A stretch of 40,770 bases of DNA. It comes from CAYOHP01 sp964403795 [NCBI: uncultured bacterium] (lineage in GTDB: Bacteria; Muiribacteriota; UBA6191; CAZXTJ01). The translations under genes were made by a program, and so were the position numbers. The stretch is from NCBI GenBank assembly GCA_964403795.1, contig CAYOHP010000050.1, forward strand, positions 1 to 40,770. The letters are read 5' to 3'. Numbering within the stretch: the first letter of the stretch is position 1; each line of letters begins with the position of its first letter. This document shows positions 31,001 through 38,261 of the stretch, piece after piece. The notes beneath the pieces are model-generated. The model made no database searches, was not told the origin of the DNA, and worked only from the letters and a program-made list of their open reading frames with translations.

Positions 31001-33756
31001 GCGAGGGGATGCTCTGGTCCTGGCGTCTGGTGGTGCTGGCCTGGGCCAGCTTCGGCCTGGCACTGGTCGGGACCACCGGCGTGTGGAAGGAGTTCTCTGC
31101 CCGGGAGGCCGCGGCGGGAGGCGGACCGGCCTCCCACGGCTGGCTGCCGTCCGTGGACGTTCCGCTGCTCGGTCTGGTGGCGGTCGGGATCGGGCTGGGT
31201 GAGCCGGCCGGTGAGGCGCTCGGGCGGGCTGCCTGGGCGGTCGTGGCGGGCCTGGTTTCTCCGCCCCTCCTGGTGCAGATGTCCACCGTCCCCCAGGCGG
31301 GCTGGGCCCTGATCGCCGCTTCCGGGGTCGCCTTCCTGGGCCACGCCGGATACGGCTGGTCGGCATGGACCGGAGGACTGGTGGCGGCGGTCGGCACCTT
31401 GGCCGCCACCGATCGGATCCTGGATCTCCTGCCCGGTCGGGGTCATCCCCTGGCTCCCTTGCTGGTCGCGACCCTGGCGGTGTGGGCGTGGATAGGGATC
31501 GCCGCGCGCCTCGACCGGAGGGCCGGAGGCGAGCACCCCCTGGGACCGTCGCTCCGCCGCGCTGCGGCTCTGGTGTTGGGGTTGCCGTCGGCCGCCTCGC
31601 TGGTCTGGGTGGCGAGCGAAGCGGGTCGTACCCGGGTGGATCCCGGGGGCTGGGGACGGGTGGTCGCGCTGCTGGCCCTGGCAGGGGGAGCGGAAGCCTG
31701 GAGGCGACTCTCGGAGCGCCCGGGGCGCGGCTACCTGGCCTGGCCCATGGGCGCCACCCTGCTCTTCACCAGCTATGCCCTGGCCCGGGGGATCGCGGTG
31801 ACGTGGTGGAGCGCGCCGGCGCTGGTCCCGGAGGACCAGGTCGGGTTCCTGCTCGGCTTCTTCGTGGTCTTCCCCTTCCTCTTCACCTCCGCCGGACTGG
31901 TGGCCTCCCACCCCGAGAACCGGGGCGCCTGGGGTGCCTTCGGGCTCCTGGCGGCATCCCTGGCACCGGCCCTGCTCCGGGCCTGGGTCGGGGTCCACGG
32001 GATGGCGGCCTGGTCGGGAGCGACCCTGGTCCTGGCGATCCTGACGACCACGGTGGCCATCGGGGCGGGCCTGACCCGGATCGGGGTCGTGACGGGCATG
32101 GCGACCGGTCTGGCCGGTCTGACGCTGGGAGTTCCCCTGGTGCGCGGGGTGGCGGCACTGACCGCACCGGTGCCGGTCGACGCGCTCCCCGGCTTCTCCC
32201 AGCTCGGGTTCACGCTCCTGGCGGAGCTGGTCGGGGAGCCGTGTCGGGCCGGGGTGCTGGTGGCGGCGCCTGCGGCGATGGTGTTCGCCATGGTGATGGT
32301 GGCGAACGCACCGGCGTCCTGGGTGCGGATCCTGGGCGGGGACCCCGGCGAGGGCGATGGGGAGCGGGCTCCCCGCCTTCCCGATCTCGAAGGGGTGCTG
32401 GAGATGTTCCGGACCGCGGGGGTGGCGGCTCTGCTGCTCTGCCTGCTCCCCCCCCTCGAGGAACGGGTGGTGAGCCTGGTCGCGGGCTGGCGCCCCTGGG
32501 CCTCGGCCGGGAACGATCTGTTGTTGGCGTTGGCCCTGGTGGTGGCGGGATCGGGGTTGCTCCACCGGCGGGGATCCCGGCTGGCGGGAGAGGTGGCCGG
32601 GGCCGGCCTGGTGCTCGGCGCGGTCCAGCTGGCGACGATCGTGGCCGGGGGAGGCACCGGGAGGGCTCCGGGGGCCCTGGCGGCCTGGGCGGCCCTGGTC
32701 GTGACCGGGGCGCTGGCACGGCGGGGTCTGGCGGTAGCCGACGGGTACCGGATCGGGGAGCTCGGGACCCTGATGGTGCTCGGCGAGACGGCCCGGGCGG
32801 CGGTGGGACAGGGCGCCGACGGCTACGCGGCCCTGGCGGCCGGAGCGCCGGTGGGAGCGGCCCTCCACCTCTTCGAGCTGGCGGTCCGGACCGGCCGCGA
32901 GGACCTGGTCTACGCCGGCCAGGTGGCGGCCGCGTGCAGCTTCTTCTACCTGCGGGCCACCGGGATCCTGGGGGTGACCTTCTGGGGCCAGATCGCCTTG
33001 CAGGTGGTGGCCTTCGGGTTGCTCTGGGTGGGGCACTCGGTCCAGACCAACGAGTGGTCGGTGCTGGGACGGCCGTTCCGTAGGGTCGGCCTGGTGCTGC
33101 CGGCCTTCCTGATGCTCCGCATCCTGCTCGAGCCCGGGACCCCGATCGACTGGAAGGGCTGGAACGGCTCGGGACAGTTCCTGCTCGGAGCCATGGCAGC
33201 GGCCTTCTACGCGCTGGCGGCCCAGCTCGAGGGGAAGGCGGCCTGCCGCTACCTGGCGGGCCTCTGCGGGTGGCTGGGTTGGGCCATGTTCCTCGCCAAG
33301 GGAGGGGGTTACGACGATCCCTGGCGACACCTCGACCTGTACCTCGTACCACTGGGGATGCTGGTCGTCCTGTTCAGCCGGCTGGAGCGCGCCAACCTGC
33401 TGGTCGAGCAGGAGAAGGCGATGCGCACCGTGGGTCTGCTGCTGGTCTATGTCTCGCCCGCGGTCCACGCGGTCTGGGGCGCCACCCGGGGGGAGACCCT
33501 GGTCCTGATCGGGCTCGGGGTGGTGGGGGTGGTGGCCGGGATCCTGGCAGGGGTCGACATGTTCCTCGCCTACGGGATGGTGGCGATCCTCACAGGCTCG
33601 GCAAGCTACCTGCTGAACATCTACCGGATGGAGCTCCTGAGCTTCGCCTTCCTGGTGTTCGCCCTGCTGGCGGCGGGCTTCGGCTTCTACTCCTTCCAGG
33701 CCCGCAGCGAGCGGGCCGACCTCGGCCTCTCGGGTCGGGACCCGCCCGGCGACTGA
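28039..33756 (+). CDS. Giant polytopic membrane protein (1905 residues) of unknown function
   Basis: One uninterrupted frame of 5.7 kb. Two membrane helices open the protein (LAYVGGLLLAVVIAMA, FLVLGIGVAIYYAI), followed by a soluble region (about 50-310) that starts helical and becomes Ala/Pro/Glu-rich. From about 325 to 1890 it is an almost unbroken series of hydrophobic helices, several dozen by eye. The segment after 320 (EALFALFTVLAFVTGVAVLGYTWGRW, then RTLGIVAFLAAPITMG) is loosely like the helix-rich DUF2339/DUF2157 membrane proteins, but the length is far greater. No catalytic motif was identified. ATG 28039 follows GGAAGC. It lies 36 bases after the Yip1-like gene, probably in one operon with sppA. 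It could be a transporter, a lipid- or glycan-handling protein or a structural membrane protein. Confidence 0.85.
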   Translation: MGCVGRVLRLAYVGGLLLAVVIAMASRHGSPFLVLGIGVAIYYAIDRMAELLFPPSDSREAGQGRAVRPEDLARLRRLGTIRDRIYRAGLRGRIDPYRVEHLVSRITETEAQFWRLTAREGQDPSLGVDRDPEAIRFLVERWGKEGFATQEECELLAPGAGQAPITRLHPRTGSEAPAAVPTPHPPQGPESSPATGTAAPATDAEASGAARRFRVRGPEDSIVAEIERPPDAGQSEAPAPAGREVRRDESSVLWIPDAPDHAVGTGPEGAAPGIEGEVEASAEILFLSERHTLPAVEPEPPQPSLFDLIKANFVEEGNVRWAEALFALFTVLAFVTGVAVLGYTWGRWNPYLRFGALAAVAGLFSLGAGRVAALRGLQETGRTLGIVAFLAAPITMGALPFLVGPEASLVAFLAALSGAFAWFLLILEGTRGLCLGAASPRYLEAYLAGGVLAAVVPRILVGSELRGILALGVGAAWLAWLGSRTGPGDRWAGDRLLRMLMPLHLVAVGTAAAAAVAPLETGMWCFSAALAGYLLYAAALEEGAGGPTFPSLPMGLQAAAFGVLGCAILVSAGAGGFWGNRWLVETLLAAFATSCLGAVRRGSERPAYLSVVFLTGVSVLVAGPEVGRHSTLMLLPFGAAIAGAVLLGSRVPGAARAWSRSAHVLLVWVLAQGIRDPREGLVSSVLLLSGSLPMALALRDRVAAAAAIGSAALATGFAIPVVWLLPARDLAGLVHLGPVGGWIAAAPFLALLAAVLAGLDRVLGPGLEARLGTPRGMVEGRGLPAWLRSTGPFSAWVLPLALASLPGLVLALMAAFSWVPIHPDRVPGAIGIPGPFFQGLGAILATLACLGSGYRDHRFARYPIPAGPVLAGGHLGAVFLGPGGAALGLALGTWSVAEAAAWVGVDRPGGDPRTSPTDPLPLVALAGSGLGFLLFGLPLFLGGEGGRLAALALIVLAIALTRLGRSFPFAWHLHLAPGLGLLAVYAGCEGMLWSWRLVVLAWASFGLALVGTTGVWKEFSAREAAAGGGPASHGWLPSVDVPLLGLVAVGIGLGEPAGEALGRAAWAVVAGLVSPPLLVQMSTVPQAGWALIAASGVAFLGHAGYGWSAWTGGLVAAVGTLAATDRILDLLPGRGHPLAPLLVATLAVWAWIGIAARLDRRAGGEHPLGPSLRRAAALVLGLPSAASLVWVASEAGRTRVDPGGWGRVVALLALAGGAEAWRRLSERPGRGYLAWPMGATLLFTSYALARGIAVTWWSAPALVPEDQVGFLLGFFVVFPFLFTSAGLVASHPENRGAWGAFGLLAASLAPALLRAWVGVHGMAAWSGATLVLAILTTTVAIGAGLTRIGVVTGMATGLAGLTLGVPLVRGVAALTAPVPVDALPGFSQLGFTLLAELVGEPCRAGVLVAAPAAMVFAMVMVANAPASWVRILGGDPGEGDGERAPRLPDLEGVLEMFRTAGVAALLLCLLPPLEERVVSLVAGWRPWASAGNDLLLALALVVAGSGLLHRRGSRLAGEVAGAGLVLGAVQLATIVAGGGTGRAPGALAAWAALVVTGALARRGLAVADGYRIGELGTLMVLGETARAAVGQGADGYAALAAGAPVGAALHLFELAVRTGREDLVYAGQVAAACSFFYLRATGILGVTFWGQIALQVVAFGLLWVGHSVQTNEWSVLGRPFRRVGLVLPAFLMLRILLEPGTPIDWKGWNGSGQFLLGAMAAAFYALAAQLEGKAACRYLAGLCGWLGWAMFLAKGGGYDDPWRHLDLYLVPLGMLVVLFSRLERANLLVEQEKAMRTVGLLLVYVSPAVHAVWGATRGETLVLIGLGVVGVVAGILAGVDMFLAYGMVAILTGSASYLLNIYRMELLSFAFLVFALLAAGFGFYSFQARSERADLGLSGRDPPGD

Positions 33757-33871
33757 CAAGACGACGTCGGATCCGAACGGTGTCCCCAGGGTCCGGGATC
33801 CCGGCGGGCGACCCGATCATGCGAAGAGGATTCCTCGGGCAGGTGCTTACCCTCGACGGGGGACGCATGGT

Positions 33872-33897
33872 AGGGTCCGCCTCCGTCGCAGGACCCT
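33872..33897 (+). terminator. Hairpin in the gap before the amidase gene
   Basis: AGGGTCC (33872-33878) and GGACCCT (33891-33897) make a perfect 7-base stem with a 12-base loop, 115 bases after the giant gene. It may end that transcript. The left arm overlaps TGGTAGGGT (33868-33876), an extended -10 candidate for the amidase gene, so terminator and promoter could be interleaved. Confidence 0.35.
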
Positions 33898-33961
33898 GGC
33901 CGGGCCGGAGAGAAAAAGAGAATCGAGTACCGAGCCGGGAGTTGAAGGGAGCTCTTTCGCC

Positions 33962-35038
33962 ATGCGGTCGTTCCGACCATCCCTCGCGCAGGCCTTGGGC
34001 CTGGCCACCCTGCTCTCAGCCCCGCTCCTGGCCCATGACGGGCCCGACCCCATGGCCTGGAAGGCCGAAGGGGCCGCCCACTTCCGCCAGGGCATCCTCG
34101 AGAACCTGAAGGTCGTCGAGCAGGACCCGCGCCTGGTGATCGACCAGACCGTGCCGGGGGTCTTCCTCCCCCACGGGACCTTCGTCTCGCCGTTCTACTC
34201 GGCTCCGGTCCCCTTCAACGCGGTCCAGGTCGGGTTCGGGGTCGATCTCCCCGACAGCAGCGAACTCGAGGTCCAGGTGCGGGCCCTGGGCGGCGACCAG
34301 ACCCAGAAGACCCGGTGGTACCGGGTCGAACCGGAGACCGAGGTCCAGTTCGACGGTTTCTACCGCTACCTGCAGTACCGGGTCGGGCTCTACACCTCCA
34401 ATCCGGAGTCGACCCCGGCCTTCCGGTTCTTCTTCGCCCAGCTCGCGGTCGTGCCCAGGGACCGCGGCCCGGAGGCCCCGGGCACCGGGAACGGCGACGT
34501 GCCCAAGCCCACCGTGATCGCCCGGGCCTCGTGGGGTGCCAAGCCTCCCAAGAGCCCCTACAGCCGGCACACCGTCCAGGACCTGGTGGTCCACCACAGC
34601 TCGGCCCCCAACGCCTCGCAGTTCAACGGGGCGTCCTCGATCCGGGGCATCCAGGCGTTCCACCAGAACGAGCGGGGCTGGATCGACATCGGCTACCACT
34701 TCCTGATCGGACCCGACGGGAAGATCTGGGAGGGTCGGCCCACCGACGTCTCGGGCGCCCACGTGATCCCCAACCCCGGCAAGGTCGGGGTCTGCATGAT
34801 CGGTGACTTCCAGGGCGTCGACGTCCCGACCCCGGAGGCGCGGGAATCGCTGAAGGCCCTCCTGGCCTGGCTCTCCGCCACCTACGGGGTGGCTCCGATC
34901 CAGCGGATCTTCGGTCACCGGGACTGGATGAGCACCAACTGCCCGGGCGACACGCTCTACGGCGACCTTCCCTCGATCCGCCAGGCGGTCAAGGACCTGA
35001 TCGACGGTCCGGCTTCCGGGCGGGGCTTCCTGAGGTAG
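33962..35038 (+). CDS. Secreted N-acetylmuramoyl-L-alanine amidase of the PGRP family
   Basis: A 358-residue exported enzyme predicted to cut the bond between the glycan strand and the peptide stem of peptidoglycan. Signal peptide 1-24 (LATLLSAPLLA). Residues 30-165 form a beta-rich N-terminal domain of unknown type. The PGRP/amidase-2 domain (about 182-345) has RASWGAKPP, LVVHHSS (zinc His211), GWIDIGYHFLIGPDGKIWEGR (with the conserved Tyr), GAHV, FGHRDWM (zinc His319) and TNCPGD (zinc Cys327). All expected zinc ligands are therefore present, so it should be active. The start ATG 33962 follows GAAGGGAGC in a purine-rich leader. It is on the same strand as the vWA gene downstream (118-base gap). 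Confidence 0.93.
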   Translation: MRSFRPSLAQALGLATLLSAPLLAHDGPDPMAWKAEGAAHFRQGILENLKVVEQDPRLVIDQTVPGVFLPHGTFVSPFYSAPVPFNAVQVGFGVDLPDSSELEVQVRALGGDQTQKTRWYRVEPETEVQFDGFYRYLQYRVGLYTSNPESTPAFRFFFAQLAVVPRDRGPEAPGTGNGDVPKPTVIARASWGAKPPKSPYSRHTVQDLVVHHSSAPNASQFNGASSIRGIQAFHQNERGWIDIGYHFLIGPDGKIWEGRPTDVSGAHVIPNPGKVGVCMIGDFQGVDVPTPEARESLKALLAWLSATYGVAPIQRIFGHRDWMSTNCPGDTLYGDLPSIRQAVKDLIDGPASGRGFLR

Positions 35039-35155
35039 ACCGGAACCTTTCGCCTGCCCGGGTGTCCAACCCCTCCGGAGTCCGTGATTCCGTCCCCGCC
35101 CGGTTCCGGGCGCGAGTGCGGTCCACGGCCTCCGGGAGCGGAAGGACGGTCGGGG

Positions 35156-36583
35156 ATGGATCGCGGTCGCAGGCAGGGGATCGGTCCGGGGCTGGCGGCG
35201 GTGGCGCTGGGCGCCCTGGTGGCCGGGAACGGCGTGGCCCAGGGCCAAGGAAGCTGGATCGGGCACGGGTCCCCGGCGAGCGGGGGCGTCGAGACGACCG
35301 CCATCGCTCCCGGTACCGCCTCGGCCGGGGTCCTCCTGAGGGGTCGCCTGGACCGGTCCAGCGTGCGGCCGGGGAGCGGACGATCGCTCCACCTGGTGGC
35401 CGATCTCGAGGTCACCGGCGGGGCCCCGCCCGATCGTAGGCCGCTCGCCCTGGGGATCGTGCTCGACGTCTCCGGGTCGATGGGCAGCGAGCGGAAGCTC
35501 GAGCACGTGGTCGAGGCGACCCGCTACGTGGTCGACCGGTTGGGGGGCAAGGACCGGGTGGCGATCGTCGCCTACGATTCCTCCCCCCATGTCGTCTACG
35601 TCCCGGAGGGGACCATCGACGCCGGAGAGGCGCGGCGGGCCCTGGGCAAGCTCCGGCCGGGGAGCGGCACCAACATGGAGATCGGGATCCGGCTCGGGCT
35701 CGAGAAGCTGGCGAAGATCGGGGTCGAGGGAGCGGCCAAGCGGCTGCTGGTCCTCTCGGACGGCCGGGCCAACGAGGGCATCCACTCGGTCGAGGGGCTG
35801 GCGGCGCTGGCCGCCGGTGCCCGGGAGTCCGGGGCCACGGTTTCGACCTTCGGGGTGGGGGCCGACTACAACGAGGACCTGATGGCCAAGGTGGCCGAGG
35901 CAGCGGGCGGGAACTACCACGTCATCGACCGGGGTGCCGAGCTGGCGGCGGTCTTCCAGAAGGAGTTCCAGGAGCTCGGCAGCGCCACCGGCCGATCCGT
36001 GAGGATGGCGGTGGAGGCCGGCGCCGGTCTCGAACTCGAGGAGGCCTACGGGTACCCGATCAGCCGGGACGGGGCGATGCCGACCGTCACGCTGCGCGAT
36101 TTCTTCCACGGGATGCGGACCAAGGTGGTGCTGCGCTTCAAGGCCGAGGGACCGTGCCGGGGCGCGTCGTCGTCGATCCGACTGGCCCTCGAGTGGGAAG
36201 ACGTGACCACCGGGAAGCCGCAGAGCCTGATCGCGGTGGTGCCGGTGACCTGGGTCGAGGACGAGGCCAAGGAGGCGGCTTCGGCCGATCCCGAGATCGT
36301 GGCCCTGGTCCAGGAGCTCGAAGGTGCCCGGGTCTACGACCAGGCCAGCCGGGAGTTCGAGAAGGGCAACGCCGACGAGGCGAGGAAGCTGCTCGAGACC
36401 CAGATGCGGCGGAACGCCGCGGCCATCGAGGACTCCAGCGCCGACCCGGCCCGCTTGCAGGCCCAACAGAAGCAGTTCGAGGACGCCCTCCGCTTCTACA
36501 ACGGGCCCGCCTCGGCGCACAGCCGGGAGGGGAAGGCGGCGGTCAAGCGGATGAAGCAGGAAGCCCGCATGTCGAACTACTGA
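35156..36583 (+). CDS. Secreted von Willebrand factor A domain protein
   Basis: A 475-residue protein with a signal peptide (IGPGLAAVALGALVAGNGVAQG) and a vWA domain (about 96-270). The metal-binding MIDAS site is complete: DVSGSM (Asp104, Ser106, Ser108), Thr172 in GSGTN and Asp202 in SDGRANEG. A beta-rich middle part and a helical C-terminus (LVQELEGARVYDQASREFEKGN, TPR-like) follow. Proteins of this TerY/CaCC-like layout bind ligands through a divalent metal; the partner is unknown. ATG 35156 is chosen because GGAAGG lies nine bases before it and the signal peptide follows; an upstream in-frame start at 35084 would put 24 unrelated residues in front. The 132-base gap downstream leads to the PPK2 gene. 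Confidence 0.87.
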   Translation: MDRGRRQGIGPGLAAVALGALVAGNGVAQGQGSWIGHGSPASGGVETTAIAPGTASAGVLLRGRLDRSSVRPGSGRSLHLVADLEVTGGAPPDRRPLALGIVLDVSGSMGSERKLEHVVEATRYVVDRLGGKDRVAIVAYDSSPHVVYVPEGTIDAGEARRALGKLRPGSGTNMEIGIRLGLEKLAKIGVEGAAKRLLVLSDGRANEGIHSVEGLAALAAGARESGATVSTFGVGADYNEDLMAKVAEAAGGNYHVIDRGAELAAVFQKEFQELGSATGRSVRMAVEAGAGLELEEAYGYPISRDGAMPTVTLRDFFHGMRTKVVLRFKAEGPCRGASSSIRLALEWEDVTTGKPQSLIAVVPVTWVEDEAKEAASADPEIVALVQELEGARVYDQASREFEKGNADEARKLLETQMRRNAAAIEDSSADPARLQAQQKQFEDALRFYNGPASAHSREGKAAVKRMKQEARMSNY

Positions 36584-36688
36584 TCCTCGGAGCCCCTGAC
36601 GGCCCAGGCCCAGGCCCAGGGGCCGGGGGCCGGGATCGGCGTCTGCGGCGAGGAGGAACGGCACATCCAGGCGGACTCGGGGCTCGGT

Positions 36689-36709
36689 TACTCTCCGGGC
36701 GTCGGGAGG
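36689..36709 (+). promoter_or_regulatory. Promoter and ribosome binding site of the PPK2 gene
   Basis: TACTCT (36689-36694) is a -10 candidate 21 bases before GTG 36716. GGGAGG (36704-36709), six bases before that codon, decides the GTG start. The short leader this implies is about 15 bases. No convincing -35 was seen. Confidence 0.35.
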
Positions 36710-36715
36710 CCAAGA

Positions 36716-38206
36716 GTGTTCCGATCCATCGAGCTCGGCCGCAAGATCGGCAAGCAGGAGTTCAAGCAGGAAGAGGAGCGGCTCCGGGCCGCCCTGGTGG
36801 AGGTCCAGCGCCAGGCCGGCGAGGCCGGGATCCCTCTGGCGATCGTGATCGGCGGGGTCGACGGTGCCGGCAAGGGGGCCACCGTCAACATGTTGATGGA
36901 GTGGATGGATCCCCGCGGGATCGACGTCCACGCCCTGGAGCCGCCCACCGACGAGGAGCGCGAGCGTCCCCGGCTGTGGAGATTCTGGCGTCGCCTGCCT
37001 CCCAAGGGCAGGACCGCGGTCTTCCTGGGCAGCTGGTACACCCAGCCGATCGTCGACCGGGTCTATCGCCGGACCGGCAAGGCAGTCTACGAGCACCAGC
37101 TGGCGGAGATCGCCCGCTTCGAGTCCCTGCTCGCAGCGGAAGGCGTACTGCTCCTCAAGTTCTGGCTCCACCTCTCGAAGAAGGACCAGAAGGACCGCCT
37201 GGGAAAGCTCGAGGCCGACCCCAAGACCCGGTGGCGGGTCACCAAGGACGACTGGAAGAACTTCTCCCGCTACGATCGCTTCGCCGAGCAGTGCGCCTAC
37301 GCCATCGAGAAGACCTCGACCGGCGGGTGCCCCTGGTTCCTGGTCGAGGGTCGGGACGACAACTACCGATCCGTGGAAGTCGCCAGCAAGGTCGTCGACC
37401 GGCTCCGGGAGGAGATCGAGACCCGGTCCGCCTCCGCCAAGGCGGGTCGCAAGCCGCCGGGCGCCCGGATCGAGAAGCCGGAGGAGAGGACCGTCCTCGA
37501 CACCCTGGACCTGGGGCTCGCCCTCTCGAAGAAGCAGTACGAGAAGGAGATGGAGTCGCTGCAGGCGCGACTCAACCTGCTGGCCCGCCGCGCCTACGAC
37601 CAAGGGAAGTCGGCGGTGCTGGCCTTCGAGGGCTGCGACGCGGCCGGCAAGGGAGGCGCCATCCGCCGGCTGGTCCAGGCGATGCATGCCAAGATCTACC
37701 GGATCGTGCCGGTGGCCGCCCCGACCGACGAGGAGCGGGCCCAGCCCTACCTGTGGCGCTTCTGGCGGAACCTTCCCCGGGCCGGCCACCTGACCATCTT
37801 CGACCGTACCTGGTACGGGAGGGTCCTGGTCGAGCGGGTCGAGGGGTTCTGCCGGGAGGCCGACTGGAGGCGGGCCTTCGCCGAGATCCGCGACTTCGAG
37901 GACCAGCTCGTGGACCACGGCACGGCGGTGGTGAAATTCTGGCTCCAGATCAGCCAGGAGGAGCAGGCGAAGCGGTTCGCGGCCCGCCAGGAGATCGCCT
38001 GGAAGCAGCACAAGATCACCGAGGAGGACTGGCGGAACCGGGAGAAGTGGCCCCAGTACAAGGAAGCCATCTCGGAGATGATCGAGCGGACCGACACCTC
38101 CCGGGCGCCCTGGGTGCTGGTCGAGGCCGAGGACAAGCTGTGGTCCCGGGTCAAGGTGGTGCGGACCGTGTGCGAGGCGTTGGAAGGCCTGGTCGACGGC
38201 GACTGA
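36716..38206 (+). CDS. ppk2: Two-domain polyphosphate kinase 2 (polyphosphate:AMP phosphotransferase type)
   Basis: A 496-residue protein with two tandem PPK2 domains, the layout of class II PPK2 enzymes that phosphorylate AMP to ADP with polyphosphate. The N-terminal domain has a P-loop (GGVDGAGKGAT, 46-56) and LWRFWRRLPPKG, but its Walker B region reads FLGSWYTQ, without the Asp-Arg pair. The C-terminal domain has EGCDAAGKGG (305-314), LWRFWRNLP, FDRTWYGR (362-369) and the lid region with IEREDW-like ITEEDWRNREKW, so it holds the active site. Loss of the N-terminal Asp-Arg is normal for this class. The start is GTG 36716, with GGGAGG six bases upstream. It ends at a short inverted repeat overlapping the stop codon and converges with the rhodanese gene. 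Confidence 0.92.
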   Translation: MFRSIELGRKIGKQEFKQEEERLRAALVEVQRQAGEAGIPLAIVIGGVDGAGKGATVNMLMEWMDPRGIDVHALEPPTDEERERPRLWRFWRRLPPKGRTAVFLGSWYTQPIVDRVYRRTGKAVYEHQLAEIARFESLLAAEGVLLLKFWLHLSKKDQKDRLGKLEADPKTRWRVTKDDWKNFSRYDRFAEQCAYAIEKTSTGGCPWFLVEGRDDNYRSVEVASKVVDRLREEIETRSASAKAGRKPPGARIEKPEERTVLDTLDLGLALSKKQYEKEMESLQARLNLLARRAYDQGKSAVLAFEGCDAAGKGGAIRRLVQAMHAKIYRIVPVAAPTDEERAQPYLWRFWRNLPRAGHLTIFDRTWYGRVLVERVEGFCREADWRRAFAEIRDFEDQLVDHGTAVVKFWLQISQEEQAKRFAARQEIAWKQHKITEEDWRNREKWPQYKEAISEMIERTDTSRAPWVLVEAEDKLWSRVKVVRTVCEALEGLVDGD

Positions 38207-38218
38207 CCCCCGGGTCAG
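38203..38218. terminator. Short inverted repeat over the PPK2 stop codon
   Basis: CTGACC (38203-38208) and GGTCAG (38213-38218) form a 6-base stem with the 4-base loop CCCG, and the stop TGA is within the left arm. It lies in the 55-base gap between convergent genes, as do other stem-loops in this window. No T-tract follows. Confidence 0.35.
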
Positions 38219-38261
38219 GGTGACGGGGTCCCCGGAGCCAGGCTGCAGGCCGCTCAGCCGA

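Noticed and set aside
29431-33759. A 1442-codon frame antisense to the giant membrane protein gene.
   Set aside because: It is rich in Gln, Arg, Pro, His and Gly with no domain. The plus-strand frame has a coherent series of membrane helices and a proper start, so the antisense frame is a composition artefact.
36800-37100. The N-terminal PPK2 domain as a decayed or pseudogene-like half because its Asp-Arg pair is missing.
   Set aside because: Loss of that pair in the first domain is characteristic of two-domain class II PPK2 enzymes, so it is normal for the family.
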